Origin: Silene noctiflora
Lineage: Eukaryota; Streptophyta; Magnoliopsida; Caryophyllales; Caryophyllaceae
DNA length: 20,187 nucleotides
NCBI GenBank assembly: GCA_009801015.1
Contig: VHZZ01007600.1
Span: forward strand, 45,733-65,919
Reading direction: 5' to 3'
Both the position numbers and the translations under genes were made by a program. Positions 8,867 through 17,192 of this stretch are shown one piece after another. Position 1 is the first letter of the stretch. Every line of letters begins with the position of its first letter. The notes beneath the pieces were generated by a model, which saw nothing but the letters and a program-made list of their open reading frames with translations, searched no databases and was not told where the DNA came from.

Positions 8867-9551
8867 AGCGTTCCTCTTGAAGAACGAGATTGTAAGCGCG
8901 GGTAAGAGAAGGCAGAGGGTCCAATTGAAATTGAGAGGATCGGATATTACCGTAAAGGGTGGGATAGAGTCCCATGAAAAATTGATGCAACCTTTCATTA
9001 TCCTGGCGCTGGATTGCCTTTTCCCCGATTCCGCACTCGCATTTGCCACACCGACAAGCAAATGGCGGTTCATGTTTAACAATCGAGTCCCAAAGAGACT
9101 TAAGTTTCACGAAATAGGAAGTCACATCCATGCCTTTTGCTTGCTTACAATTGTTCAATTGTGTCTTGAGTCCGTGAATCATCGTGCCATCAATTACAGC
9201 ATATTGCCCTTTGATGTCGGACCACAAAACAGAGGCGTCGTCGGGATAATCAATATTATCAAGCAAACTTGGATCAATCATGTTGCGTATCCATTGAATA
9301 ATTGTGCAATTAACAACTACCCAATTCTCGAGGTCGAATGCCGTCGTGGGTTTCTTAATGGTCCCATCAACGAATCCGAATTTGCGACGAGATTTGAGAG
9401 AAAAAGTCATGGATCGTTGCAAAGCGTCGTAGTTATCACGACGTAAAANAACATTGGAAATTTTTGCCCTCGGAACATCATGTGAACCGAGATAATAAGG
9501 GCTAAGAGGATCGATTTTGGGGTGATCATCGGAGACAAGTTCTCCGGCCAT
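8853..9551 (-). pseudogene. Copia gag N-terminal and central domains
   Basis: The first ATG after the primer site on the minus strand is at 9551-9549 and opens 232 codons. The product begins MAGELVSDDHPKIDPLSPYY, followed by the LRRDNYDALQRSM and GFVDGTIKKP segments, the WNxIxxWIRN-like region and RLHQFFMGLYPTLYGNIRSS. This is the usual plant copia Gag fold that assembles the virus-like particle. A Cys cluster CRCGKCECG near 8970-8990 is typical of some copia groups. The frame ends at TGA 8855-8853 after an EERLRAR tail, because a GC dinucleotide run at 8856-8865 shifts it; the zinc knuckle continues in another frame. The undetermined base at 9449 leaves one residue unknown. Confidence 0.92.
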
Positions 9552-9619
9552 GGTTGCGGAAGTGATGATTTTCGTGGTGAGGGTGAAGTTTTAGGTTATT
9601 TTTGTGAAAATAGGATTTC

Positions 9620-9628
9620 CTGATACCA
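9620..9628 (-). other. Copia primer binding site (initiator tRNA-Met)
   Basis: On the minus strand TGGTATCAG directly follows the CA that ends the 5' LTR. It complements the 3' end of plant initiator tRNA-Met, the usual primer for minus-strand synthesis in plant LTR elements. Nine bases match before the pairing breaks. Confidence 0.88.
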
Positions 9629-9788
9629 TGTTAAGGAGATAAGAGGGGAATGTGTGATGTATTAGGTTTGCCAAAGGAAGGCTTAAATAGGTTACAAGCT
9701 AAACAATATCCCGTAAATAAGGCTAGGATAATGCTAATAAAGACTACACTCACATAATAATAGCAACAATACAATAACTTCCCTAATA
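9629..9788 (-). repeat. Copia 5' LTR (160 bp)
   Basis: It is the promoter LTR on the minus strand. It begins TATTAGGGAAG at 9788 and ends CTTAACA at 9629. A TATA-like motif CTATTTAAGC lies at 9690-9681, suggesting transcription starts about 30 bases further on, near 9655. It is the same length as the other LTR and differs at two positions. Confidence 0.92.
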
Positions 9789-9793
9789 CAAGT
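9789..9793. repeat. Target site duplication CAAGT, right copy
   Basis: Perfect match to 5037-5041, directly after the 5' LTR. Removing the element and one copy restores a continuous AT-rich host sequence. Confidence 0.85.
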
Positions 9794-10568
9794 CTCCCTT
9801 ATGATACACATGTTCCTCACAAAGCTTGCGACATGTTAAGTATTACCTATGTGGATAGATAAGACAAAATAGATTGCTACTTTGTAGGTACCCTGTTTTT
9901 ATCTTATCTACCTAGATCGGTAATACTTGAGCCGTCACAAACTTGCGGCGGATACGTCCGTCACAAATGAAAATTTGGTAATTTAATAGGGTAAGAAGAA
10001 ATGTCCAAATATAGGGAGAAGATGTTTTCAAGTAGTTGATAAATCTAGAAATTAAGATTGTTACGTGTGTAAGGTTGGGTCGACACCGACCAATGACTTA
10101 AAATCATGGTCATAAATTAATAACCATTCATTTTAATTAAGAATTGACAAAATAATGCAACGTTGATTTTGGCTTCTCGGATTATTACAGCCTTACCTAA
10201 ATTCCCTCAATCGTACGTCGGTCAAACTGTGGATATGTGCTTTCGACTATCAATTTAATTTAATTGACTTGCTGCCATTTATCATGCTTCCCTACGTCTT
10301 ACTTTCATCACCATTTTGTCAAATATATTGTGCTAATTACTCCAATCGCAAACTCTTGTATCATTGAGGCATCTTCAAAACTAACTAACTAATTCAACTT
10401 GAAAACAAATTGATTATATAAAATTCCGTAAAATTAATTTAACATTTATGATAATGATGACATACATATATACATTTTCACGAGTATAGAATATGGAATT
10501 GTTGAATAAAAGTACATGTTCTACTTTCTTGAGGAAAAATTTAATGTATTTAACTATAAGTAATTTTT
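9794..10568. other. Gene-free flank with a short foldback
   Basis: Intergenic sequence with no convincing open frame. Near its left end is an imperfect inverted repeat listed separately, followed by a small palindrome-like stretch GGATACGTCC at 9950-9959. The rest is AT-rich. Confidence 0.45.
9838..9928. repeat. Imperfect inverted repeat with 32-bp arms
   Basis: The left arm 9838-9869 begins AAGTATTACC and contains GATAGATAAGA. The right arm 9897-9928 is its reverse complement with about seven differences and ends GGTAATACTT. The loop is 27 bases. It could be a small MITE remnant or a hairpin-forming sequence; no target duplication was identified. Confidence 0.6.
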
Positions 10569-10570
10569 TA

Positions 10571-10979
10571 CCCCATCCGTTCTATTTTTATTGTCCCTCT
10601 TTCTATTTTACGAGAATTTAAGGCCAAAAAGAGAGTTCATATGAGACTTGAACAATTGACCACTTGTCATACAGAGGTAGAACTACTCATTCTCCAGCTA
10701 ATTAGCAAGGAAAGAACCTTAGTACATTTTCATCTCACGTACTAATTAACTATAAAATATTTACCCCGATCGTGGCCTATTCGGCCTGGACGTAGCTCCG
10801 TCATTGTAATTTCTCTGTAAATGAAAAAAGAGTTGAGCTCCCAATTTTATGGTGGTGGTTCGTTATCTAGGGGAAATATTGGATAACAAAAGTTTTTTAT
10901 TACTAAATTTATAAAGGGGAAAATAATTATGAGATAAAATTTGAAGGAAATGGGTCAATAAAAGTGGGATGGAGGGAGC
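10571..10979. mobile_element. Stowaway-like MITE (Tc1/mariner type)
   Basis: The left end CCCCATCCGTTCTATTTTTA and the reverse complement of the right end GCTCCCTCCATCCCACTTTT match the CTCCCTCCGTTC-type terminal repeats of plant Stowaway elements, and both continue into TTATTGNCCC. TA dinucleotides flank both ends (10569-10570 and 10980-10981), the target duplication of this superfamily. There is no transposase. At 409 bp it is longer than most, partly because a tRNA-like segment lies inside. Confidence 0.65.
10640..10706 (-). repeat. tRNA-derived SINE-like segment
   Basis: On the minus strand there is a B-box-like GTTCAAGTCTC (10653-10643) and, about 35 bases upstream, an A-box-like TAGCTGGAGAATG (10700-10688). 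The spacing fits a tRNA-type internal RNA polymerase III promoter. No acceptor stem pairs, so it is not a tRNA gene; a SINE head nested in the MITE is the better reading. Confidence 0.4.
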
Positions 10980-10981
10980 TA

Positions 10982-11878
10982 TTATTAATTATTCTCGCCT
11001 CGTGCTCACATAAAAAAGTTTATAGTCATTTCAATTGGAGATTTTGAATCCGATGCAACTATATTATATAACTTTTTTTTTTTGGGTTAGGGTTTGGATC
11101 CCTGTCCAGTTGCGCATCCAGGGTGCGCATAACATCCCACGTGCACACCTTTGGTTAACGGTTTTTTTTTTCTAATAAAAGCAAACATCGTAGATTTGTA
11201 GTATATAATTCGTGTGTCATATCTGGCATAAAAGAAGTAATGGCTCTATTGATAAAACAAAAAAGCCTAGACAAGAGGAGGCGTGTTCGAATCCTCTTAG
11301 ACCCATTTTTTTCCTTTTTTTCCCCAAACCAGTTAACCCTCGATTCTCACTGCTTTAACGCTCCGCCAAACCTGAAACATACCCCACGGGCCACAGCTAA
11401 TGCGCCAACGGCCTCCAGTTTCTCACTGCCCGCTTTCGCTCTACCTCAAATTTAACCTAAGTCGGCCAATCTTCAAACCTTAATTTCAGAATTTCCTATT
11501 GTCAATTTTATAATTTGATTGCTAATTTTAAGTTTTCTTTGATTAGTTTTTCTCTATGAATATGTTTGTACTTGTAGTTTGATTCTTTGTTATTTATTTA
11601 TTTATGGTTTTGTGTTGTGAATTTTGTTTACTTACAAGTTCAATCGGCGTCCTCAAATTTTTATTTATAGAACTCTAATTTCAAATATTTTAAGTAGAAT
11701 TCTAGAGTTTCTAATTTTAGCAAACCAGTGAACCGTTTGGCGAATTATTTCCGCACTTCCTAAATTGTGCCTTATATTTAGTCAATCATGAATTTGCCTG
11801 CATAAATATAAGATGTAACCGAAATAATTATCATCAATATTATAGTGTAAACTGATTTTTTCCTGGAGAAACGTGAGT
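10982..11878. other. Gene-free stretch between the MITE and the gypsy element
   Basis: AT-rich sequence with a T tract near 11072-11082 followed by a GC-richer stretch to 11160, and a SINE-like head near 11241. The short plus-strand open frame at 11240-11455 starts inside the SINE head and looks like chance. The last five bases, TGAGT (11874-11878), are the expected left target duplication of the gypsy element; its partner is outside the window. Confidence 0.4.
11241..11306 (+). repeat. tRNA-derived SINE head
   Basis: An A-box-like TGGCTCTATTGA is at 11241-11252 and a near-canonical B box GTTCGAATCCT at 11285-11295, with 32 bases between them. GCCTAGACAAGAGG upstream of the B box also resembles the variable region of plant tRNA-derived SINEs. 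The 3' side runs into T-rich sequence. No 5' partner for the 3' acceptor-like TAGACCC was found, so a functional tRNA is unlikely. Confidence 0.5.
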
Positions 11879-11906
11879 TGTAATACCCCGGATTTTGTAG
11901 CTGTGC

Positions 11907-12035
11907 ACTCGGTAGAGTACTCGACCGAGTCAGGTGACTGAGCGCCTTCTAGGCAGAAACCCAGCTCCTGGTCGTGTGTCACTCAGGCAAGTGGCTGATG
12001 CACTCGACCGAGTGCCACCAAGCACTCGACCGATT
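11907..12035. repeat. Palindromic 12-mer motifs in the gypsy LTR (4 copies)
   Basis: Copies of ACTCGACCGAGT start at 11907 (three differences), 11919 (exact), 12002 (exact) and 12024 (one difference). The first two abut and the last two are 22 bases apart. The motif is a 12-bp near-palindrome, so both strands carry almost the same sequence. Confidence 0.85.
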
Positions 12036-12252
12036 GTACGGGCCCAGACCCTGTTTTCACGTGTTAGAATCCGTGTGTTGGGTCTTGAATAAGTACCTTT
12101 TTTTCAGCTTTCTTTTTCATTTTGAAACCCTAAACACCTACTACTCTATCTCAACCACCCTAAAATCTCACCATATACGCCTAAAACCTTATCCTTTGGA
12201 AATTTCCCCTTATCTTGTGAGATTTGCACTCAAGCTTTACACTTTCTCATTT

Positions 12253-12257
12253 CTTTA
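12253..12257. repeat. Target duplication CTTTA of the solo LTR, left copy
   Basis: CTTTA precedes the TG start at 12258 and recurs after the CA end at 13810-13814. The flanking sequence is gypsy LTR on both sides. Confidence 0.65.
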
Positions 12258-12951
12258 TGTTGAGACCCAATTTGATTAAGTTAAATGTTGATGATGCCTT
12301 AAGACAAATTAATCTTATTGTTTAATTAATCGTGTGCCTCTTAAATTTTAATCATGTAACATGGAACTCCAATTGTCAATTTAAAGTTATCAAGAAGATT
12401 AAAGATGAAGATTGTCAATAGTGTAAGAGTCACGGTGTTGTAAGAGATCATTAAATCGATTTATGTCTAAGTGCCAAAATACACAGTGCAGTCCACTGTG
12501 GTTTCTGACTCGCCTTCAATGAAACATTTCGAAAATATTTGATCTATTGTTAAAATGATTTCAACATTCACAAATGATTTTCTGAAAATTTTTTGATGTC
12601 TTTGAAGAAAATTAGAGCTTTTAATGTCTTGCTAAAGAGGTTGCTTGGAAAATAAGACACTTATAAAAAATGAGTTGTTTACTTTTACATTTATGGAAAG
12701 GTTTATGGTTCCCATAAAAACAACCATTATGCTTGTTTCTTGTTGCAAAACTTAATACATATTTGTGTATGTACAAAAACTAATTTCTTGCATTATTGTG
12801 CACCGATTTCTTGAGGAAGAATATCGGTTGTTTGATGAAGAAACCGGTGACTTGTGCATGTTGCCGAAGCAATTTATTTACAATATTTTTATCACTTGAA
12901 CTAATATTTTGTGAGATGTTTTAATGTGTGAAGTATACATCACTTGGACAT

Positions 12952-12959
12952 TATAAATA
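12952..12959 (+). promoter_or_regulatory. TATA box of the solo LTR
   Basis: TATAAATA lies about 700 bases into the LTR. A transcription start would be expected about 30 bases further on, near 12985. Activity is not shown by the sequence. Confidence 0.5.
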
Positions 12960-13292
12960 CCTTGCTTAATTCATCTTTACAAGTGTGCAACACCGAGTTT
13001 AAAAACCTAAAAAGACTTAATCTTTAATCGAGTAAATTAAGTTTGCAAAATCGTTTATCATTTAACAATCATTGAGTCACATTTTGAAAATTTGTTTTGA
13101 GTCTTTTTAAAAGAGTTGTGTGTTGCACTTAGTCATTCAAATCTTGTTCAATGATCCCGTGTTAGTACCTAAACTTTATCTCCTCCATTCAATGTGTGAA
13201 CAATATTGAGATAAGTAAAGTCTTGTAAAAAAACCGGTAGAATCAAACCAAGTCTTAGGATAAAGTTATCTTAAGCACGGAGTATTCGAAGT

Positions 13293-13420
13293 GGAGTAGC
13301 TTTTGAGCATGGAGTCTTTCGGCGGAGTAGCCCAAAGCAAAAGTCTTATAGCGAAGTAGCTTTAAGCAAAAGTCTTGGAAGCAGAGTAGCTTTTAAGCAA
13401 ATAACAACCGGAGTAGGCTC
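13293..13420 (+). repeat. Tandem repeat of about 30 bp inside the solo LTR, 4-5 units
   Basis: Units starting with a GGAGTAGC-like word begin at 13293, 13324, 13353, 13383 and 13410, spaced 31, 29, 30 and 27 bases. The middle units share AAGCAAAAGTCTT. It lies downstream of the TATA box, so it would be in transcribed LTR sequence. Confidence 0.75.
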
Positions 13421-13809
13421 AGGAGTGATGGTCTTAGTTTCTATGAGTTTACTGCTAAGTCGTTTAATAAAATAGCATCGGACGTAGGTTGCAGAGTAGT
13501 GACCGAACCAATTTTAAAAACATCGTTTGTCGTGTCTATATTCGTTTTATTTCTGCTGCACTCTCAAACTCACTCTCAAACTCACGTTTTACTTTCAGAA
13601 ATAACAGTCGAGTACACAATGACTTTTACTTGCTGAATTGTTGTTTCATACTTCTAACTCTATAGTTCTAAGTATCAACTTCTCCTTTTATCTACGTATA
13701 GTCTAAAGTGTTATTGAGTTTTAATAAGCTTTAATTAAGCTTAAGATTTTAAAATAGACACGTAATTCACCCTCTCCCTCTCTTAGGTATTCTCTCCCAC
13801 GACTCTTCA

Positions 13810-13814
13810 CTTTA
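13810..13814. repeat. Target duplication CTTTA of the solo LTR, right copy
   Basis: Perfect match to 12253-12257, directly after the CA end of the solo LTR. Confidence 0.65.
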
Positions 13815-14399
13815 CCTTCGTAAGTTATTACCCACTCCTTTTCTCTTCTTTTTATTAGTAGTAACCCTAAATTTTGGGGATTTTGTATTATGGGAATTTA
13901 ATTAGGGTATTGGGTAATTAAAGAGTTTAATTAAGGGTTTATTAGTATTATTATTGTCGTAGAATACATTTGTGATAGTATTTTCTTAATTACATGTAGG
14001 AGAGGAGCCTTCTTAGAGGAGCCCTTCTAGTGTGTGTGCTTGGTTGTTGAAGATTTGAAAGACGTAGGATTTTTCTACTCGTTCTTAGTAATATGGTTGT
14101 TTTCATTTATGTTAATTGCTATGAATTTCTTAGTATATGTCATTATTGTATTATAACATGATTAATTGGGAAATTGATGTTGGTTGCATAATAGTATTGG
14201 AAATCCACCATGTCATATTAATAGGTAAGTGGTATTAGCTTCACATTATCATTTGAATTGCATTATAGCATGAAATTGGAGAAATGATGACTAATAGGTT
14301 GGAATAATGATGAACATGTGAATTCATGTCATATTATGGTTCATGTTAATGTGGAAAGACATACTTGACATATATTTTGTATACCTTGGTTACTGTGGA

Positions 14400-14751
14400 T
14401 AGAGATGGCCATCAACACGGACTGACCCGACCCAGCCCGGGCCCGACCCGCCCTGTTTAGGCATCTAGCACACAGCCCGACCCGGCCCGCCCAACCCACC
14501 TCCCTTCCTTGGCCTGACTCAGGTCATGAATCCCAGACCCGACCCGCCCTTGGCCCGTCTATTTAGTAAAAAAAAAAAAATTACACAGCCCCGCCAGCCT
14601 GACCCGCCCACGGGCCTGGCCCGGGTCAAACATTCTTCCAGACCGGCCCGACCCGGTTAAGCCCGCCCTTCCCCTGGCCGGTTCAGGGCCTGACTAGAGC
14701 AGCTCGGCCTGCCCCCTGGCCCGCCCCGAACCCGGCCTGAGGACACCTCTA
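14400..14751. mobile_element. GC-rich hAT-like MITE
   Basis: A 352-bp block of CCCGACCCGGCCCG-type runs in AT-rich surroundings. The left end TAGAGATGGCC and the reverse complement of the right end, TAGAGGTGTCC, form short terminal inverted repeats of hAT type. The 8-base flanks (ACTGTGGA and CTTATGGA) match at the last four bases and one or two others, so a degraded 8-bp target duplication is possible. There is no transposase. A purine/pyrimidine A run sits near 14568-14580. Confidence 0.55.
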
Positions 14752-15540
14752 CTTATGGATGTTGGAGGAGGTTGTGGTAGATTATTGGTGTTTGGTTGTG
14801 TTGAGTTATTGAGGAGACGTAAGACGGATCGGGAGACCATCTTACGCTTGGGTCGCCTGTTGGAGTTTCCCACTCCAAGAGGGACATGCACGTTTAGGAC
14901 TTGAGTATGGAGGGACTCGTGTGGTGTCACGATGCTTGGCAAGGGTCCGGTTAGCGCCCGAACTCGTTACTTTGGGCATGTCCCGAGTATCTTTTATGTA
15001 CTGCGGTCCGACTGTAGGTGGCGGTGATGCAATGCCGTCAGCATGTTTAGTTTGGAGGAGAAGTGGTGTTGGAGGTTACTTGTGGTTGCCATACTTCATT
15101 CTTGCATATCATTAGTGCATTTCAAATTATATACTCATGTTGTATCGTAAGGACTCGTATTATTGAGACCGACCTTAAATGTTTTCAAAATTTGATATGA
15201 TATTTCCGGTCATATGGGGAGCAGTGGATTGACAGGTAGCTTTATGCATATGACGAATCAGAGGTTTGGAGTGGGTCCTTCACTTGGCGTGTCACCACTT
15301 AACATTTCTTAGTTCTTGATATTATTCATTAGACTTCACTTATTTTTAGTTGGTTTATATAATTGGTATTGTAGCTTAATTCCCGAATATGTAATAAGTC
15401 TCTTAATTATAAACTTATCTATGCTAAAGTGTTTCTAATTTAGTTTCTGCACTACTACCTTGGGAAACCAAGATGTGTAGCACCTTCATTGGCTAGAAAG
15501 GTCTTCTAAAGGCTTCCTAATTAATGGGGGTATTACAAAG

Positions 15541-15552
15541 TGGTATCAGAGC
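15541..15552 (+). other. Gypsy primer binding site (initiator tRNA-Met)
   Basis: TGGTATCAGAGC begins three bases (AAG) after the LTR end and complements the 3' end of initiator tRNA-Met over 12 bases. This fixes the LTR boundary and the plus orientation. Confidence 0.92.
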
Positions 15553-16200
15553 GACGATTTTGGAGCCTAAGCCAGTGAACCCAATGAACATAGGTGTATT
15601 TAATACGCATCTCTTTGTGCATGGAAGATAGATTCATGTGAGTAGTAAGTGATGAGGTTATACAGAAGATGATAGGCAAGTCTATGTGAACCATGTTTGG
15701 TGTATATATGTGAGTATTTTGACGTGTTAAATAAATTTGTCATGAGAGGAAGATATTATTTATATGATAGTTATCGTCTTGTGTGTTATCATATGCCGTA
15801 TCTTTGCTATATTTTTTCGTGATTGTGCATTGAAAAATGTGGAATAAGGTTATGTGCGAACCTATGTGAGTCGAGGTATGTGTGGAACCTATAAGGGGTG
15901 AACTTGGTCAAGTGGAGACATCAAACTCGATCGAGCAATAGGCACTCGACCGAGTGCTCCTGCCACTCGACCGAGTTGTCAAATTTCCAGAATCTGGGAA
16001 AATCTCTGGAAGTGTCATACTCGGCCGATTAGGGGGCATACTTGACCGAGTGTGGTCAATTTGATCGAGTGTCCCCTAGGACTTGACCGAGTGGGCTTGA
16101 TGGCACGTTTGGGGCACTTTATGGAAGTGGTGCACTCGGCCGAGTGGTGGCCTGAAACTCAACCGAGTGGTCCCATGAATTGGTTAATTTTTTTTCTCTT
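15553..16200 (+). other. Gypsy untranslated leader
   Basis: About 650 bases between primer site and gag with no open frame. The first half is T- and G-rich; the second half holds nine copies of a palindromic 12-mer. Long leaders of this kind normally carry packaging and translation signals of LTR elements. Confidence 0.65.
15925..16168. repeat. Array of nine palindromic 12-mers in the gypsy leader
   Basis: Copies related to ACTCGACCGAGT start at 15925, 15944, 15965, 16019, 16040, 16059, 16081, 16134 and 16157. Successive distances are 19, 21, 54, 21, 19, 22, 53 and 23 bases. 15944 and 15965 match the consensus exactly and 16134 is the perfect palindrome ACTCGGCCGAGT. Most deviations are C-to-T or G-to-A changes at CG, as expected of methylated DNA decaying. 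The sequence between copies is not repeated, so this is not a simple tandem array. Confidence 0.85.
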
Positions 16201-17192
16201 ATGGTGAGACATATATTGACATTTGCCTTGGTTGTTGAAGTAAGTAAGCCTCCAATAAGAGCTACGTCCACGCCCGCTATGACCCGTAGGTCCGATGAAG
16301 AAGTGGAAAGGATTGTGGCACAAAATGAGGCTCTTATGGAGGCCTTAAAGAATGTGACCAAAGGAAGAGAAGTTATGGTCGATGCTTCGACCATAAGCAC
16401 GGCCATGGCTTGTCATCGGCCTACTAAGTATGATGGAATTGGGGATCCTAATATATTCGAAAATTGGGTGAGGGAATGGAGAATATATGAGGTAGTGCAT
16501 TGTCCCGAAGAGATGACGATGGAACAAGCCGCTAATTTCTACCTAAGAGGCCAAGCAGGGAAATTGTGGTATTGAGAGCAAGAGGCTATGAAGGACTACT
16601 ATTGGGGTGAAGGAGAAGTTTCTATTCCTTGGAAGAATTTCAAGGCGGAGATGAGGGAAGAGTTCATACCCGAACACATCCCGAGCAAGCTAAGAGGTGA
16701 GTTTGATAGCTTTGTGATGACGGAAGGGATGATCGTGCAAGAGTACTATGTCAAGTTCAATAACTACTTACTTATGTGGAGGATCTCTAATTTAGCCAAC
16801 AACTCTTGGCTCTCCGATTTGAAAAGGGTCTAACCTTTAAGGTACTTGCGAAGCTACCGGCAGAGGTGTTAACGGACTTGAAAGATGTCTATGCTATGGT
16901 CGATCATGCGGAGAGGTTGGTCAACATGAATAAGGAGGCTAGGGACAAGGTCGGAGAAAAGAGAAGGTCGGATGGCAAAAGTAGTGGATCGCACCAAAAT
17001 AATCCCAATTTCAATCAATCAAGGTCGTATTCGGAAGTTGTATACGTGGGCGGAAATGCTAGGTCAACTGGTAATGGTGTAAGATCCGCAAGTGAAGGTG
17101 GTGGCTTGAGATGCTATAATTGTGGTGGCATTGGCCATAAGAGGAATGAGTGTACTAGTGATGAGAGAGGATCAAACTGGAGATTTGGTTAA
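16201..17192 (+). pseudogene. Gypsy gag
   Basis: The likely start is ATG 16201, or ATG 16279. The frame shows a coiled helical segment (EEVERIVAQNEALMEALKNV), then the retrotransposon Gag core YDGIGDPNIFENWVREWRIY, AANFYLRGQAGKLWY and WKNFKAEMREEFIPEHI, and ends with a CCHC zinc knuckle CYNCGGIGHKRNEC (17112-17153) that would bind element RNA. It is broken by TGA at 16573-16575, a frameshift near 16795-16810 and TAA at 17190-17192. Gag forms the particle shell. The core is clearly Ty3/gypsy type. Confidence 0.9.

Larger units (their letters stand above)
5042..9788 (-). mobile_element. Ty1/copia LTR retrotransposon, structurally complete, coding-defective
   Basis: A 4747-bp element on the minus strand. 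It has two 160-bp LTRs, a primer binding site complementary to initiator tRNA-Met beside the 5' LTR, a polypurine tract beside the 3' LTR, and a perfect 5-bp target duplication. Domain order on the minus strand is Gag with zinc knuckle, protease, integrase, reverse transcriptase, RNase H; integrase before RT defines Ty1/copia. The short LTRs and the Gag style suggest the Ale/Retrofit group, a low-confidence inference. The LTRs differ at 2 of 160 positions (both transitions), implying a recent insertion, yet the reading frame holds about five frameshifts and two stops. An undetermined base (N) is at 9449 within gag. Confidence 0.95.
12258..13809 (+). mobile_element. Solo LTR of another retrotransposon (probably copia, SIRE/Maximus-like)
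   Basis: A 1552-bp segment begins TGTTGAGACCC and ends CTCTTCA, with a 5-bp duplication CTTTA on both sides. No primer site, coding region or second LTR accompanies it, as expected after recombination between two LTRs. A TATA box TATAAATA is at 12952-12959. A GGACGTAGG...GTGACCGAACCA stretch at 13472-13510 and an ATTCACCCTCTCCCTCTC stretch near the end resemble the downstream half of large plant copia LTRs. The family name is an inference; the boundaries rest on the duplication and TG/CA ends. Confidence 0.65.
11879..15537 (+). repeat. Gypsy 5' LTR, enlarged by nested insertions
   Basis: It starts TGTAATACCCC (11879-11889) and ends with the exact reverse complement GGGGTATTACA (15527-15537), three bases before the primer site. 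The total length is 3659 bp, but a solo LTR plus its target duplication (1557 bp) and a MITE of about 352 bp are later additions, leaving an original LTR near 1.7-1.75 kb. Four copies of the ACTCGACCGAGT motif lie within its first 160 bases. The 3' LTR is outside the window, so the left boundary rests on the inverted termini. Confidence 0.78.

Noticed and set aside
8835-9446. Plus-strand open frame of 203 codons
   Set aside because: It is antisense to copia gag; the minus strand encodes a recognisable Gag protein.
9789-9790. Copia 5' LTR starting with canonical TG at 9790
   Set aside because: These two bases belong to the CAAGT target duplication, and the 3' LTR junction has no TG at the same place.
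11241-11306. Functional tRNA gene
   Set aside because: A and B boxes are present but no acceptor stem or complete cloverleaf can be drawn.
11240-11455. Open frame of 71 codons on the + strand
   Set aside because: It starts within a tRNA-derived SINE head and has no recognisable domain or gene signals.
14694-15115. Open frames of 64-82 codons in the gypsy LTR
   Set aside because: They lie in LTR and MITE sequence, with GC-biased chance frames and no domain.
15925-16168. CRISPR-like array from regularly spaced repeats
   Set aside because: The repeats are 12 bp with 7-11-bp gaps in a plant retrotransposon leader; CRISPR arrays have longer repeats and spacers and occur in prokaryotes.
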